A stretch of 64,000 nucleotides of DNA from Nannocystis sp. RBIL2 (lineage in GTDB: Bacteria > Myxococcota_A > Polyangia > Nannocystales > Nannocystaceae), in contig NZ_JAPNJW010000001.1 of assembly GCF_026626745.1 (NCBI RefSeq), forward strand, positions 248,001-312,000, read 5' to 3'. The notes under the pieces are model-generated. The model made no database searches. It was given only the letters and a program-made list of their open reading frames with translations, and was not told the origin of the DNA. Of this stretch, positions 25,012-35,482 are shown one piece after another; position 1 is the stretch's first letter, and the number at the start of each line of letters is the position of its first letter. The position numbers and the translations under genes are program-made.

Positions 25012-26019
25012 CTACAGCCCTTCGGCCTTGGGCTTGGCCGCCTTCACGGCCTTCTTCTTCACCACTTCGGTCTCGCCGCCGATCCAGCGCTCCACGCTGG
25101 AGTCGAGCGCTCGGGCTGCCTCGAAGTAGCGCTCGGCGTCGGCGACCTTGCCGGCTGCCTCACGACACAGGCCCAGGCCTGCGAGGGCTCGCGCGCGCTC
25201 GGCCGCCGGACCGTTGCTGTTGGCGACCGCCGCGTACTCCGCCTCGGCGAGCTCGCAGCGGCCCTTGTTGCGGGCCCGGTCGCCGCTCTCGAGCTGGTCG
25301 CGGACGGACTCCTTGTCGGCGTCGACGCGCTGCTCCTCCGGCACGCCGAGGCCGGGCAGCGGCCCTGCGTCGACCTCCATCGCCTTCTTCTTCGCCGGCG
25401 CCCCGCCCCGCGCGGCCTTCATCATCGGCGCGGACGGCTCCTGCTCGATGGCCCCCGGCACGCTCGCAGCGTCGGCGGCTGGCATCGCCGGCGCGGCCTC
25501 GGCGGGCGCCTCGGCCTTGGGTTCGTCTGTCGGCGGGGACATGTCCTTACGGGCATCCGCCTCGGGCGCCGCTCGCAGCTCGCGGGCCGCCTCCGGAGCG
25601 GCAGGAGCGGGTGACGGCGCGGGCGCAGCTTCGTCGCGGATCGACGGCCCCGCCTCGTCGACCGGCCGCGCCACCCACAAGAGCAACGCCGCCGTGCCGG
25701 CCAGCGCCACACCTGGCAGCAAGAACGAGCGCCGCAGCCGCTCCCACAGATTCGGACCCGGCGCGGCGGCCGGCGGAGGCGCCGCCCTGCGGGCCTCGGC
25801 GAGGATGCCGTCGAGCACCCCGGGCGAGACGTCCTCCTCCGGCATCGCCTCGCGCGTCATCGCCAGGATCGCGGCGTACTCGTCGGCGCGCTGGCGCAGC
25901 GGCGCGGGCATCGCCTCGAGATCGCCGCGGCGCGCGGGATCCTCCACCCACTCGAGCGCGTCCTCCAAAAGATCGAGCTCGTCGGGGGTGAAGTCGCTGC
26001 CGTGGGCCGGGTCTCGCAT
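25012..26019 (-). CDS. Membrane-anchored protein with TPR-like tail, possible anti-sigma-type regulator
   Basis: The 335-residue protein has an acidic cytoplasmic N-terminus (about 1-90: TPDELDLLEDALEWVEDP), one membrane helix near 100-118 (LLPGVALAGTAALLLWVA), a long Pro/Ala/Glu linker and a helical C-terminus with a TPR-like unit (GRCELAEAEYAAVA, GLGLCREAAGKVADAERYFE) and a basic tail. The layout recalls anti-sigma-like and zinc-finger-less regulators of myxobacteria, but no sigma-factor gene is adjacent. A GGACATGTCC palindrome lies in frame at 25537-25546 in the linker (RKDMSPPT). The function is unknown. Confidence 0.65.
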   Translation of the reverse strand: MRDPAHGSDFTPDELDLLEDALEWVEDPARRGDLEAMPAPLRQRADEYAAILAMTREAMPEEDVSPGVLDGILAEARRAAPPPAAAPGPNLWERLRRSFLLPGVALAGTAALLLWVARPVDEAGPSIRDEAAPAPSPAPAAPEAARELRAAPEADARKDMSPPTDEPKAEAPAEAAPAMPAADAASVPGAIEQEPSAPMMKAARGGAPAKKKAMEVDAGPLPGLGVPEEQRVDADKESVRDQLESGDRARNKGRCELAEAEYAAVANSNGPAAERARALAGLGLCREAAGKVADAERYFEAARALDSSVERWIGGETEVVKKKAVKAAKPKAEGL

Positions 26020-26135
26020 GCGTCTGGGGTCCGAGGGCCTGTAGCCTGTCTACTGTGCACCTGGCGGCGCATCGCAGGCAAGCAGGGGAAGCAACGGCCC
26101 GCCCGAGCCGCCGGTCTGCGCCAAATCGTGCAGAA

Positions 26136-27122
26136 TCACACGCGTCCGCCTCCAGGAGCTGGTGGGACCCAGATCCAGCCGTCTTCGAGCCAGCGATCCT
26201 CGAGCCCCGCGATCGCGGCCCGGAGCGGATCGGGCGTCACCGTCTCGCTGGCGGCCGCAGACTGCGCCGGCAGCAGATCGAGCGGCCCCTGCCACCCCTG
26301 ATGCGCCCACAAGAACGCAGTGACGCCGGCGATGACGGCGTCGAAGACGTGCGGGCTGCGGACCACAACCTCGGGCCAGACGAAGTCGAACGCGAGCATC
26401 GGCTCGAGCGCCGTCAGCATCCGCTTGCGCAGCTCCCACGCCTGCTCGCTGTCGCTGCGCCGGTGCCGATGCTCGACCTCGGCCCCGAACAGCCGCGTCA
26501 CGGTCGCCGGCGGGTGGACCTCGATCAGGTTCTCGTGCAGCCGCAGCAGCGGCGACAGAGCGCGCCGCAGATAAGCGGCCCGCGCCGCCAGCGGCCCCAT
26601 GCCCTGCCCCAGCGACTCGCGCGGCGACAGCCCCACGTGCGTCAGCAAGACGTCGACCGCCCGCTGCGTGTACGGCGTGACCGCCGGCTTGCCCGGGTCC
26701 GAGCGCCGCGCCGCGTGCAAGGCCGGCGCGTGCTTCCGCATCCACGCGACCACCGGCACGGTGCACGCCTGTACTCCGGGACAGGCCAGCGGACAGCGGA
26801 TGCACGGCGGCAACGTCAGCGGCGCGTCGATCGCGACCACCGTGTCGTCCGACACCCACCGCTGCAGGTACGCGACCAGCACCTCGTCGCGGAACAAAGG
26901 ATCGCCGCCGCCCTCGCCGCCCTCCTCGCCGCTGCCGCGGTGGCCGTGGCGGAGTCGGGCCTCCGCCAGGCGCACGCGCGGCGCGTCACCCTCCGTCTCG
27001 ACGCGCTCGAGCCGCGCGACCGCGGTCGTCTTGCCGCGGCCGCCGCCGAGAGCCACGCCGATGAAGCGGGTGAAGCGTCGCGCCGGAGATGTCGCAAGGG
27101 ACAGCTCGATCGGACGGATCAC
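26136..27122 (-). CDS. DUF429 family protein (RNase H-like fold, predicted nuclease)
   Basis: The 328-residue protein starts at a GTG overlapping the upstream stop (GTGA at 27119-27122). DUF429 marks are the N-terminal FIGVALGGGRGKTTAVARL strand pair, VVAIDAPLTLPP, EVHPPATVTRLFG and the late acidic helix SPHVFDAVIAGVTAFLWA. A Cys cluster (PPCIRCPLACPGVQAC) could bind metal. The catalytic role is only predicted in this family. The first codons fall on a tgtcccttgcgacat palindrome-like string. It is translationally coupled to the UPF0158 gene. Confidence 0.75.
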   Translation of the reverse strand: MIRPIELSLATSPARRFTRFIGVALGGGRGKTTAVARLERVETEGDAPRVRLAEARLRHGHRGSGEEGGEGGGDPLFRDEVLVAYLQRWVSDDTVVAIDAPLTLPPCIRCPLACPGVQACTVPVVAWMRKHAPALHAARRSDPGKPAVTPYTQRAVDVLLTHVGLSPRESLGQGMGPLAARAAYLRRALSPLLRLHENLIEVHPPATVTRLFGAEVEHRHRRSDSEQAWELRKRMLTALEPMLAFDFVWPEVVVRSPHVFDAVIAGVTAFLWAHQGWQGPLDLLPAQSAAASETVTPDPLRAAIAGLEDRWLEDGWIWVPPAPGGGRV

Positions 27123-27766
27123 GTGGTCGGCTCGTGGTGGACCGAAGGCTGCTTGTCGAGCAGGTACTGCAGATAGGCGATCGCGGCCGGGAGTTCGATC
27201 GCGGGCAAGCGATCGATGAGATCGCGCGCGGTCCGGCGCAGCGTCTCCGACGGCCCCGGCGCGCGCTCGCTCGCCGGCTTCTCGAGCGGGATGTTCGGCT
27301 CCGGCGGATCCTCGGGCTTGCCCCACGGCGGATACGCGCCGAGCGCGACGTCCTGGTTGGCCAGCCAGCCATCGATGTAGATGTGCAGTAGATTCGCCCG
27401 GTACGAGAACCACCGGTCGCGCTCGACCGGGTACGACAGCAACACGTCCTTGAAGCGACGGAACGCGCCCTTCCCGTCTATCGCCAGCGTCAGCCGCTCG
27501 CGCAGCGCGGGATCTTCCACCGAGGCGACGAAGCGCTCCATCCAGCGGTACTGCTCGCGCGACGACGCCGGGTCGAGGTGGATGAAGCGCCCGGTCGAGC
27601 GCGCGATCTGCTGCCGCTTCTCCTCGTCTTCGGGCCGGGTGTCGTTGATGGTGACCACCTGCCCGTTCTGCAGATCCAGGTAGGCGTGGTGGTCGGGGGC
27701 GTTGTGCTCAAAAGAGGTCTCGAGGGCCGACCAGTCGGGGACTGGCGCTTCCGGGGAAACTCGCAT
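27119..27766 (-). CDS. UPF0158 family protein
   Basis: The 215-residue soluble protein fits UPF0158: an N-terminal HAYLDLQNGQVVTINDTRPE (strand plus turn), FIHLDPASSREQYRWMERFV and KGAFRRFKDVLLSYPVERDRW, the family's most conserved segment. Function is unknown. The C-terminal 60 residues (LPAIELPAAIAYLQYLLDKQ) extend beyond the usual family length. It is the first gene of a minus-strand pair with the DUF429 gene; the stop and next start overlap by four bases. Confidence 0.8.
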   Translation of the reverse strand: MRVSPEAPVPDWSALETSFEHNAPDHHAYLDLQNGQVVTINDTRPEDEEKRQQIARSTGRFIHLDPASSREQYRWMERFVASVEDPALRERLTLAIDGKGAFRRFKDVLLSYPVERDRWFSYRANLLHIYIDGWLANQDVALGAYPPWGKPEDPPEPNIPLEKPASERAPGPSETLRRTARDLIDRLPAIELPAAIAYLQYLLDKQPSVHHEPTT

Positions 27767-27975
27767 GGCTAAGTCGCTTCCGCTCTAGGGGGGGTGATGG
27801 TTCGGTGCGCACAACCGTGACCGGCCCGTAGTCCGCGGTGGTCAAGCGCAGACGTGCTTGCGGCCGCACGGCGAGGCGCGCGGGTCTGGGTCACCAGCGC
27901 GCCTCGGCCAGGATAGTCCGGCGCGCCCGGCCCCGGCAACCATGTCGCGGCGCGGCCGGTCGGCGACCGCCGTCA

Positions 27976-29265
27976 CTACGAGGACTCGGCGACCCCGGTC
28001 GGCGGCGGTCCAGCGAGCTCGAGCAGACGGTCGCGGACGGTCTGCAACTCGCCCGCCAGCGCCTCGTCCGCCCCGGCTCGCTGCGCCAGCGCCTCGACGG
28101 TGGCCGCGCAGGCGTGCAGCGCCCCCAGCCGCGCCTGGGCCGCCGCCAGTGACCGCTCCAGCTCGTCCGCCGGCCGGGCCGTGACCCGCCGCAGCTCGCC
28201 TTGCAGCTGCTCGAGCTCCCAGCGGGCGCTCTGCAGCGCCGCCGCCGCCGCGTCAATTCGCCGCGGGCCCTCCTCGTCGGCCTCGCTCGCCTTCGCCGGC
28301 GCCGGCGCGCGACCCGCCAGCTGGTCCTCGAGCGCGTCGATGCGGCCCTGCGCCGCGTCGAGCTGCTCCACCAGGGACTGGCGAGCGATGCTCGCCAGCT
28401 CGATCTGCCGCCGCGCCTGCGCCAGTTGCCCGCGCAGCGACTCGCTCTCCTCGTCGCGGGCCCGCTCCGGCCTGGCCCGCTCCGGCCGCGCCGGCTCCGG
28501 CCGCGCCGGCTCCGCGGGCCCCGTCGGCGGCAGCTCGAGCAGCGTCACCCCGCGGGGCACGTCGCGGGCCCCGACCACCGCGATCAGGCACTCGAAGCCC
28601 GAGTCCTCGCCGAGGCTGTTGTCGAAGGCCAGCGGCACCGGTCCGCGCTCGTCGGCCTCCTCGTCCTCGATCTCGTCGCTGGTGACCTCGCCGCAGTCGA
28701 TCACGCTGGCCGCGCGGGTCAGGGCGAGCGCGTAGATCCGCGCCCGCGGGAAGTGCTGCGTCACCAGCTCTTGAAAGAGCCCCAGCTCGAGCCCGCCGGC
28801 GGCCTCGCCCGGGGCGCTCACCACCACCACGCGGCCGGCCTCGGCCCCCTCGGCCAGGGCCGTCAGCAGGCGGAACGCTCGCGTCTCGAGGCGATTCTCC
28901 AGCCGGCTCTGGGCCCGCGCCGCGAACCGCGACAGGTTGGCCGCGTCGACGAAGTGGCGGGCCAAATCGACGATCGCCACCTGCCACGGCGCCTCGGCCA
29001 GCAGTTCCTCGAACGCGTCGAATTCGGCCACCCGCGGGCCCGTGCGCCCGCGCCCGGTCCCGGGCCTCGCCTCGTGCGCGAGCAGCCACGCCTGATTCCC
29101 GCCGCCCGGGAGCAGCTCGGCCAGCAGCGCCGCGAACGGAGCCGGCAACGTCTTCGCGCCGCGCAGCGCCGCCTCGAGCGCGGGGTCGGCCAGCACGCGG
29201 CTGCGGCCGGCCCACAGCTCGCGGAGAAAGCCGTAGCGGGCGGCCCAGCGGTCGGCGTGGAGCAT
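27976..29265 (-). CDS. Hypothetical protein with C-terminal coiled coil
   Basis: I do not recognise this 429-residue protein with confidence. The first 240 residues form an alpha/beta region (WAARYGFLRELWAGRSRVL, WQVAIVDLARHFVDA, RVVVVSAPGEAAGGLELGLF, FECLIAVVGARD) that might be a degenerate methyltransferase-like fold lacking motif I. A Pro/Arg-rich linker with EPARPERARPERARDEE repeats follows, and residues from about 300 to 410 are a strongly predicted coiled coil (heptads in RRQIELASIARQSLVEQLDA). The start at 29265 is the first ATG after an Arg-rich non-protein-like stretch. It is monocistronic and divergent from prfA. Confidence 0.65.
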   Translation of the reverse strand: MLHADRWAARYGFLRELWAGRSRVLADPALEAALRGAKTLPAPFAALLAELLPGGGNQAWLLAHEARPGTGRGRTGPRVAEFDAFEELLAEAPWQVAIVDLARHFVDAANLSRFAARAQSRLENRLETRAFRLLTALAEGAEAGRVVVVSAPGEAAGGLELGLFQELVTQHFPRARIYALALTRAASVIDCGEVTSDEIEDEEADERGPVPLAFDNSLGEDSGFECLIAVVGARDVPRGVTLLELPPTGPAEPARPEPARPERARPERARDEESESLRGQLAQARRQIELASIARQSLVEQLDAAQGRIDALEDQLAGRAPAPAKASEADEEGPRRIDAAAAALQSARWELEQLQGELRRVTARPADELERSLAAAQARLGALHACAATVEALAQRAGADEALAGELQTVRDRLLELAGPPPTGVAESS

Positions 29266-29542
29266 GGCGCGCACACGGATAGCGCGCGCCCTGGCCGGGA
29301 GGCAAGGGCGCTCGCGGCCCGCGTGCGCGCTGGCGCGTGGGACCCCTCTCCGCGCCCTCCCCGGCCGTGGTCCGGCGCGTCGCCCTCGCCCCACCCGGCC
29401 GCGTCGACCTGACCGCGGACACGTGTGCTCGCCGCCGGCCGTGCTTTGTCGCGTCGTCCCGCGCCTCGTCCGCGTCGGCGCCGGCCGCGGCGGCGTGGCC
29501 CTTGAGCGCCCTCCGCCCTGGTGCTAGCGTCGCGCGCTCGCC

Positions 29543-30618
<1,076 letters not shown>

Positions 30619-30622
<4 letters not shown>

Positions 30623-30963
30623 AGCGCTCGGTCCAGGTCGAGATCGCCGGGCAGACCCTCACGATCCGCAGCGACGAGGGGCCCGACTACGTCCAGCAAT
30701 TGGCCGAGTTCGTCGACGGCCACCTGCAGCTGCTGAGCGGCAACAAGCGGGTCAACAGCGCCGCCAACGCCCAGCGCGTCGCCCTCCTCGTCGCCATGCA
30801 GATCGCCGACGAGCTGTTCCGCGAGAAGGACCTGCACCAGCGGTTCCGCCGCAAGGTCCACGAGCGCCTGCTCGGCCTGCGGCTCGCCCTCGATCAGCAC
30901 GAGCAGCGGCTGGCCGCCGCCGAGGCGGCCACCGACACCCTCGACGAACCCCCGACCGCGTGA
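30619..30963 (+). CDS. zapA: Cell division protein ZapA
   Basis: The 114-residue protein stabilises the FtsZ ring by cross-linking protofilaments. The N-terminal globular part (VQVEIAGQTLTIRSDEGPDYV) and the C-terminal helical coiled coil (NAQRVALLVAMQIADELF) fit the family, including the conserved ALLVA-IADEL. The ATG at 30619 overlaps the prfA stop (ATGA) and its own stop overlaps the tyrS GTG (GTGA), so translation is probably coupled on both sides. Confidence 0.92.
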
Positions 30964-32243
30964 ACGTCATGAACGCCACCCCGCCGCAGCCGCCCCGCTC
31001 CGCCGCCCTTCAGCGCATGCTCGAGCGCGGCTACTTCGAACAGGCCAGCGACTTCGCCGCCACCGACGCCGCGCTGGACAGCGGCATGGTCACCTTCTAC
31101 GTCGGCTACGATCCGACCGGCGCCTCGCTGCACGTCGGCCACCTGGTCCAGATCATGGGCATGCGCGCCCTGCAGCGCGCGGGTCACAAGCCGATCGTCA
31201 TCGTCGGCGGCGGCACCGGCATGATCGGCGACCCCTCCGGCAAGATGGAGACGCGCAAGCTGCTGACGCGCGAGGACGTGGCGGTCAACGCCGCCGGGCT
31301 CAAGGCCCAGCTCGGCCGCTTCCTCCACTTCGACAGCGGCCGGCCCAACGACGCGGTCATGCTCGACAACGCCGACTGGCTGCTCGGGCTCAAGTACATC
31401 GAGTTCTTGCGCGACGTCGGCCGCCACTTCACCGTCAACCGGATGATCGCGGTCAAGACCTACCGCGACCGCCTCGACGCCGAGATCCCGCTCAGCTTCC
31501 TCGAGTTCAACTACCAGCTGCTGCAGGCCTACGACTTCCTGCACCTGTTCCGCCACCACGGCTGCACCCTGCAGTTCGGCGGCTCGGACCAGTGGGGCAA
31601 CATGGTCGCCGGCATCGAGCTGATCCGGCGCATGACCCCCGACGGCCAGCCCAACGCCGCCTACTGCCTGACCCTGCCGCTGCTGCTCACCGCCGACAAC
31701 CGCAAGATGGGCAAGACGGAGCGCGGCGCCGTCTGGCTCGACCCCGAGCGGCTGACCCCGTTCGAGTACTACCAGTTCTGGATCGGCTGCGACGACCGCG
31801 ACGTCGTCCGCCTGCTCAAGACCTTCACCGACGTCCCGCTCGCCGAGATCGAGGCGCTGACCGCCGAGGGCGGCGCGGCGCTCAAGGGCGCCAAGGCCCG
31901 CCTCGCCTTCGAGGCCACCGCCCTGCTCCACGGCCTCGATCACGCCACGCAGGCCAGGCAGGCCAGCGAGCAGGCGTTCGGCAGCAGCGAGGACTGGAGC
32001 GCCGTCCCGCTCGTCACCGTCCCCGGCCCCGAGATCCGCCTGGTCGACCTCGTCACCCACCCCGAGATCGAGGCCTTCAAGTCCAAGCGCGAGGCCCGCG
32101 AGCGGATCGCCGCCGGCGCCGTCAAGCTCAACGGCGAGCCCGTCACCGACCCGGCCCACCTCGTCATCGCCGCCCAGACCGGCGATCAGGGCCTGCGCCT
32201 GCAGTCGGGCAAGAAGTGCCGCTTCCGCGTGACGTTCGCCTGA
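30960..32243 (+). CDS. tyrS: Tyrosyl-tRNA synthetase
   Basis: The 427-residue class I synthetase charges tRNA-Tyr. Visible marks are the HIGH-equivalent SLHVGHLVQ, the tyrosine-binding YVGYDPTGASLH, QFGGSDQWGN, the KMSKS-equivalent KMGKT and a C-terminal S4 RNA-binding domain (SKREARERIAAGAVKLNGEP). The GTG at 30960 overlaps the zapA stop; an in-frame ATG at 30969 is an alternative start three codons later. A hairpin pair follows the stop, facing the convergent exonuclease gene. Confidence 0.97.
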   Translation: MNVMNATPPQPPRSAALQRMLERGYFEQASDFAATDAALDSGMVTFYVGYDPTGASLHVGHLVQIMGMRALQRAGHKPIVIVGGGTGMIGDPSGKMETRKLLTREDVAVNAAGLKAQLGRFLHFDSGRPNDAVMLDNADWLLGLKYIEFLRDVGRHFTVNRMIAVKTYRDRLDAEIPLSFLEFNYQLLQAYDFLHLFRHHGCTLQFGGSDQWGNMVAGIELIRRMTPDGQPNAAYCLTLPLLLTADNRKMGKTERGAVWLDPERLTPFEYYQFWIGCDDRDVVRLLKTFTDVPLAEIEALTAEGGAALKGAKARLAFEATALLHGLDHATQARQASEQAFGSSEDWSAVPLVTVPGPEIRLVDLVTHPEIEAFKSKREARERIAAGAVKLNGEPVTDPAHLVIAAQTGDQGLRLQSGKKCRFRVTFA

Positions 32244-32252
32244 TCTGACCCG

Positions 32253-32320
32253 AAGGGCATGCCCCTCGGAGCATGCCCTTTCGAACATGCTCCCACGGAC
32301 ATGCCCGTGGGGACATGTCC
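32253..32320. terminator. Palindromes between convergent tyrS and exonuclease genes
   Basis: Arms AAGGGCATGC (32253-32262) and GCATGCCCTT (32271-32280) form a perfect 10-bp stem 9 bases after the tyrS stop. Further palindromes follow: cccacggacatgcccgtggg (32292-32311) and GGACATGTCC (32311-32320). They fill the 80-base gap between two converging genes, so a bidirectional terminator or 3'-end stabiliser role is inferred. Confidence 0.6.
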
Positions 32321-32323
32321 CTT

Positions 32324-33415
32324 CTACCAGTCGTCGCGGAACCGCAGCACCGTGTCGCGCACGCGCTGGTACACGCGGGCGGTCGCGCGCACGTCGCCGC
32401 GGTTGTACGTGGCGATCGCGCCCAGCTCGCCGCGGGCGTAGGCCGGGGCGACGTCGGCCCCGCTCATCCCGTCCTTCGGGCTCTCGACCCCGAGCGCCCA
32501 GCAGACCGCGTCGAGCGAGGCCGGGGCGACCGAGCGGCCGGTCGCGACCATGCGGTAGAGGTCGAGGTGCGGCCGCACCTGGTACGGGCTGCCGAGCAGG
32601 TCGACGCGCGCCGGCACCTCGTGGACCAGGCTGCGCCCGAGCAAGAACGGCACGTCGAAGTTGCGCCCGTTGTAGCTGACCACCACCTCGGCCTGCGCCG
32701 CCAGCAGCCAGAACGCCTGTAGCAGTTCGCGCTCGCTGACGATCTGCAGCCACGGCGGCACCTCGCCGACCAGCCGCCGCGGGTCGCCGCCGGGCGGCAC
32801 CCCCAGCGCCCACACCTCGCTGTCGAGGTCCTCGCCGTCCATGAACGCCAGCGACACGATCTGCCCGAACAGCGGCGACAGGCTCATCACCAGCTCCGGC
32901 TCGCAGCCCTCGCGCGTCGCGTGGCGGCGGATCGCCTCGACCACGCTGGCCGGCATCGTCGCCGGATCGTGCGCCGGCGCCGTCTCGAGGTCGAACACCA
33001 GAGTGCGGCACAGCTTGCCCGCGACCCGCTCGAAGCCGTCGCCGAACACCCGCGCCGGCGCGTAGCCGTCGTCGTCGTCCTGCGCGCCGCGGAGCTTGCG
33101 GACGTTGAGCTGCAGCGCCCCCTGGTACTGCTCGACGCGGAACAGCAGCTTGACCGCCTGCCCCCGCCGCGCCGCCCGGGCCGCCTCCATCGCCTCGGGC
33201 GCGTCGTCCCAGATCTTGGCGGCGATGGTCCGCGCGGCGTCGCTCACCACGAGGTCGAAATAAGGACGACCCTGGCGGGTGCGGCCCTCCTGCACCTGCA
33301 TGAGGCTCGCATAGGCCACGCACAGCCGATTCGGGTCGGGCACCAGGGTCGTCAGGTCGGCGAGGAGTTCAGGCCCCTGAGGCCGCGGGACGAGCTCGGA
33401 CACGGGAGTTTGCAT
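32324..33415 (-). CDS. OB-fold plus DEDDy 3'-5' exonuclease domain protein
   Basis: The 363-residue protein has an N-terminal OB-fold-like nucleic-acid-binding region (about 25-125: EGRTRQGRPYFDLVVSDAAR, VKLLFRVEQYQGALQLNVRK) and a C-terminal DnaQ-like exonuclease: motif I VFDLETAPAHD, motif II VVSYNGRNFDVPFL, HLDLYRM and motif III TYNRGDVRATARV with the Tyr of the DEDDy subgroup. The fusion resembles YhaM-type order (OB first) but with a different nuclease. The substrate, RNA or DNA, is not clear. ATG 33415 is preferred over an upstream in-frame start because the preceding residues are not protein-like. Confidence 0.82.
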   Translation of the reverse strand: MQTPVSELVPRPQGPELLADLTTLVPDPNRLCVAYASLMQVQEGRTRQGRPYFDLVVSDAARTIAAKIWDDAPEAMEAARAARRGQAVKLLFRVEQYQGALQLNVRKLRGAQDDDDGYAPARVFGDGFERVAGKLCRTLVFDLETAPAHDPATMPASVVEAIRRHATREGCEPELVMSLSPLFGQIVSLAFMDGEDLDSEVWALGVPPGGDPRRLVGEVPPWLQIVSERELLQAFWLLAAQAEVVVSYNGRNFDVPFLLGRSLVHEVPARVDLLGSPYQVRPHLDLYRMVATGRSVAPASLDAVCWALGVESPKDGMSGADVAPAYARGELGAIATYNRGDVRATARVYQRVRDTVLRFRDDW

Positions 33416-33519
33416 GGACGAGTGCCGGGAGGATACTTGCGCGGAAGCGACCCGCCCAGCCGTCCGCTCGCGACACCCCGCGCGCCCGGTCCGGGTCCAC
33501 ATCGCCCGGAGGAAACCCC

Positions 33520-35460
33520 TTGCGCGTCTCGCGAGCCACCACCGTCCTGCTCAGCCTCGCCACTCTGTGCGCCACCGCCTGTCGCGGCGACCAGAAACCC
33601 GGCCAGTCCCCCCCGCCCGAAGCCACCGACAAGCGGGACGTCGCCCCGACCTCGGCGCCGCCGGCCGCGAGCGGCCCGCTCGCCAACCTCGGCCCGCTGA
33701 GCAGCATGCTCGCCGACAAGCTCGACGCCCCCGGTCCCTACGACCCGCCGCGCCAGTCGCCCGGCTTCGACGCCAGCAAACCGCACTGGCTCACCCTCGA
33801 CCTCGGCGGCGAGATCGGCGAGCTCGCGCCGATGTCGCTGTTCGGCGGCGGCGCCCTCATCGAGCTCCACGCCCTGCTGCAGCGCCTCGACCGCCTGGCC
33901 GCCGACGGCAACGTCCAGGGCCTGCTGGTCCGCTTCACCGACGTCGGCCTCGACATGGCCACCGCCGAGGAGGTGCGCGGCGCCTTCCTCGCCTTCAAGG
34001 CCGAGGGCAAGCGCAAGCTCGTCTGTCACGCCGACGTCCCGACCAACGCCGTCTACTACCTCATGAGCGCCTGCGACGCCGTGGGCGTCCAGCCGGTCGG
34101 CGAGGTCATGATCCACGGCCCCATGGCCATGCCGCTGCACCTGCGCGGCCTCCTCGACAAGCTCGGCGTCGTCCCCGACTTCGTCCACGTCGGCGCCTTC
34201 AAGGGCGCGGCCGAGCCGCTGACGCGCACCGAGCCGTCGAGGGAGATGCGCGAGACCCTGTCCGCCGTGGTCGACCAGGCCTACCTGACCATGCAGTCAG
34301 GTATCGTCGCCGGCCGCAAGCTGTCCCCGGAGACAGTCGCGCAGCGGATCGACGAGGCCCTGTTCACCAGCGAAGCCGCGCTCGCGGCCGGCCTCGTCGA
34401 CGGCGTCGCCACCTACGAAGACTTCCGCACCCAGCACACCAGCGGCGCCCCGTGGAAGCAGGTCAAGCTCAAGGACAGCCCGAGCGGCGGCGGCTTCGAC
34501 ATGGAGAAGCTGCAGACCTTCCTCGGCCTCGTCCCGCCCAAGCGGCCCAAGGAGCCGCACATCGCCCTCGTCTACGCCCTCGGCGGCATCATCGACGGCC
34601 GCGGCCAGGGCACCATCGGCGCGCGCAACCAGATCGCCGGCCGCACCCTCGCCGCCGCGATCGACAACCTCACCGACGACGCCAACGTCGCCGCGATCCT
34701 GCTGCGCGTCGACTCGGGCGGCGGCAGCGCGATGGCCTCGGAGCAGATCTGGCGCGCGCTCCAGCGGGCCAAGGAGAAGAAGCCGGTCATCGTCTCGATG
34801 GGCGGCGTGGCGGCCTCGGGCGGCTACTACATCTCGTGCGGCGCGACCAAGATCTTCGCCCTCGCCAACACCCTCACCGGCTCGATCGGCGTCGTCGGCG
34901 GCAAGATCGCGCTCGAGGGCATGCTCGAGAAGGCCGGCATCCGCACCTTCCCGATCACCAAGGGCAAGCGAGCCGCGATGTGGTCGCCGATGACCCCGTG
35001 GACCGAGGCCGAGCGGGCCAGCGTCCTGGCGACGATGGAAGATGTCTACAAGGTCTTCCTCGGCCGCGTCGCCAGCGGCCGCGGCAAGTCGCCGGAGGAG
35101 ATCCACGCGATCGCCCAGGGCCGCGTGTGGACCGGCGCCGCCGCCAAGGAGCGCGGCCTCGTCGACGAGCTCGGCGGCCTCACCGAGGCGCTCGCCGAGG
35201 CGCGCAAGCTGACCGGCATCGGCCCCGAGGTCGCGCTCGAGGTCTACCCGCCCGAGCCGACGATCAAGGACCTCATCGAGGGCTTCGACAGCGGCCCCAG
35301 CCTGCTCCGCGCCGCCGCCGACCACGAGCTCGTCCCGGGCCTCGCCGCCGCCCTCGGCGTCGACGGCATGGCGGCCGTCTCCGGCGTCCTCGCCCAGCTC
35401 GACGCGCTGCGCGACGACCCGATTCAGACCACCCTCATCTGGCCGGTCCTGCTGCGCTGA
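33520..35460 (+). CDS. sppA: Signal peptide peptidase SppA (S49), lipoprotein form
   Basis: The 646-residue protease degrades residual signal peptides at the membrane. It has two tandem S49 domains. The catalytic dyad is Lys228 in VGAFKGAAEPLTRTEP and Ser433 in MGGVAASGGYYISCGATK, spaced as in the E. coli long form. The N-terminus is a lipobox signal (LATLCATAC) instead of the usual single membrane helix, so anchoring by lipid is inferred. Translation starts at TTG 33520, 6 bases after GGAGGA. It is a single gene with large palindromes after the stop. Confidence 0.92.
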   Translation: MRVSRATTVLLSLATLCATACRGDQKPGQSPPPEATDKRDVAPTSAPPAASGPLANLGPLSSMLADKLDAPGPYDPPRQSPGFDASKPHWLTLDLGGEIGELAPMSLFGGGALIELHALLQRLDRLAADGNVQGLLVRFTDVGLDMATAEEVRGAFLAFKAEGKRKLVCHADVPTNAVYYLMSACDAVGVQPVGEVMIHGPMAMPLHLRGLLDKLGVVPDFVHVGAFKGAAEPLTRTEPSREMRETLSAVVDQAYLTMQSGIVAGRKLSPETVAQRIDEALFTSEAALAAGLVDGVATYEDFRTQHTSGAPWKQVKLKDSPSGGGFDMEKLQTFLGLVPPKRPKEPHIALVYALGGIIDGRGQGTIGARNQIAGRTLAAAIDNLTDDANVAAILLRVDSGGGSAMASEQIWRALQRAKEKKPVIVSMGGVAASGGYYISCGATKIFALANTLTGSIGVVGGKIALEGMLEKAGIRTFPITKGKRAAMWSPMTPWTEAERASVLATMEDVYKVFLGRVASGRGKSPEEIHAIAQGRVWTGAAAKERGLVDELGGLTEALAEARKLTGIGPEVALEVYPPEPTIKDLIEGFDSGPSLLRAAADHELVPGLAAALGVDGMAAVSGVLAQLDALRDDPIQTTLIWPVLLR

Positions 35461-35482
35461 GCGGCGGGCCGAGTCCCCTGTC

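Noticed and set aside
34318-34340. ctgtccccggagacag in sppA as a palindrome member
   Set aside because: Arms are only CTGTC/GACAG and the residues (KLSPETVA) look ordinary; this level of match is expected by chance in such DNA.
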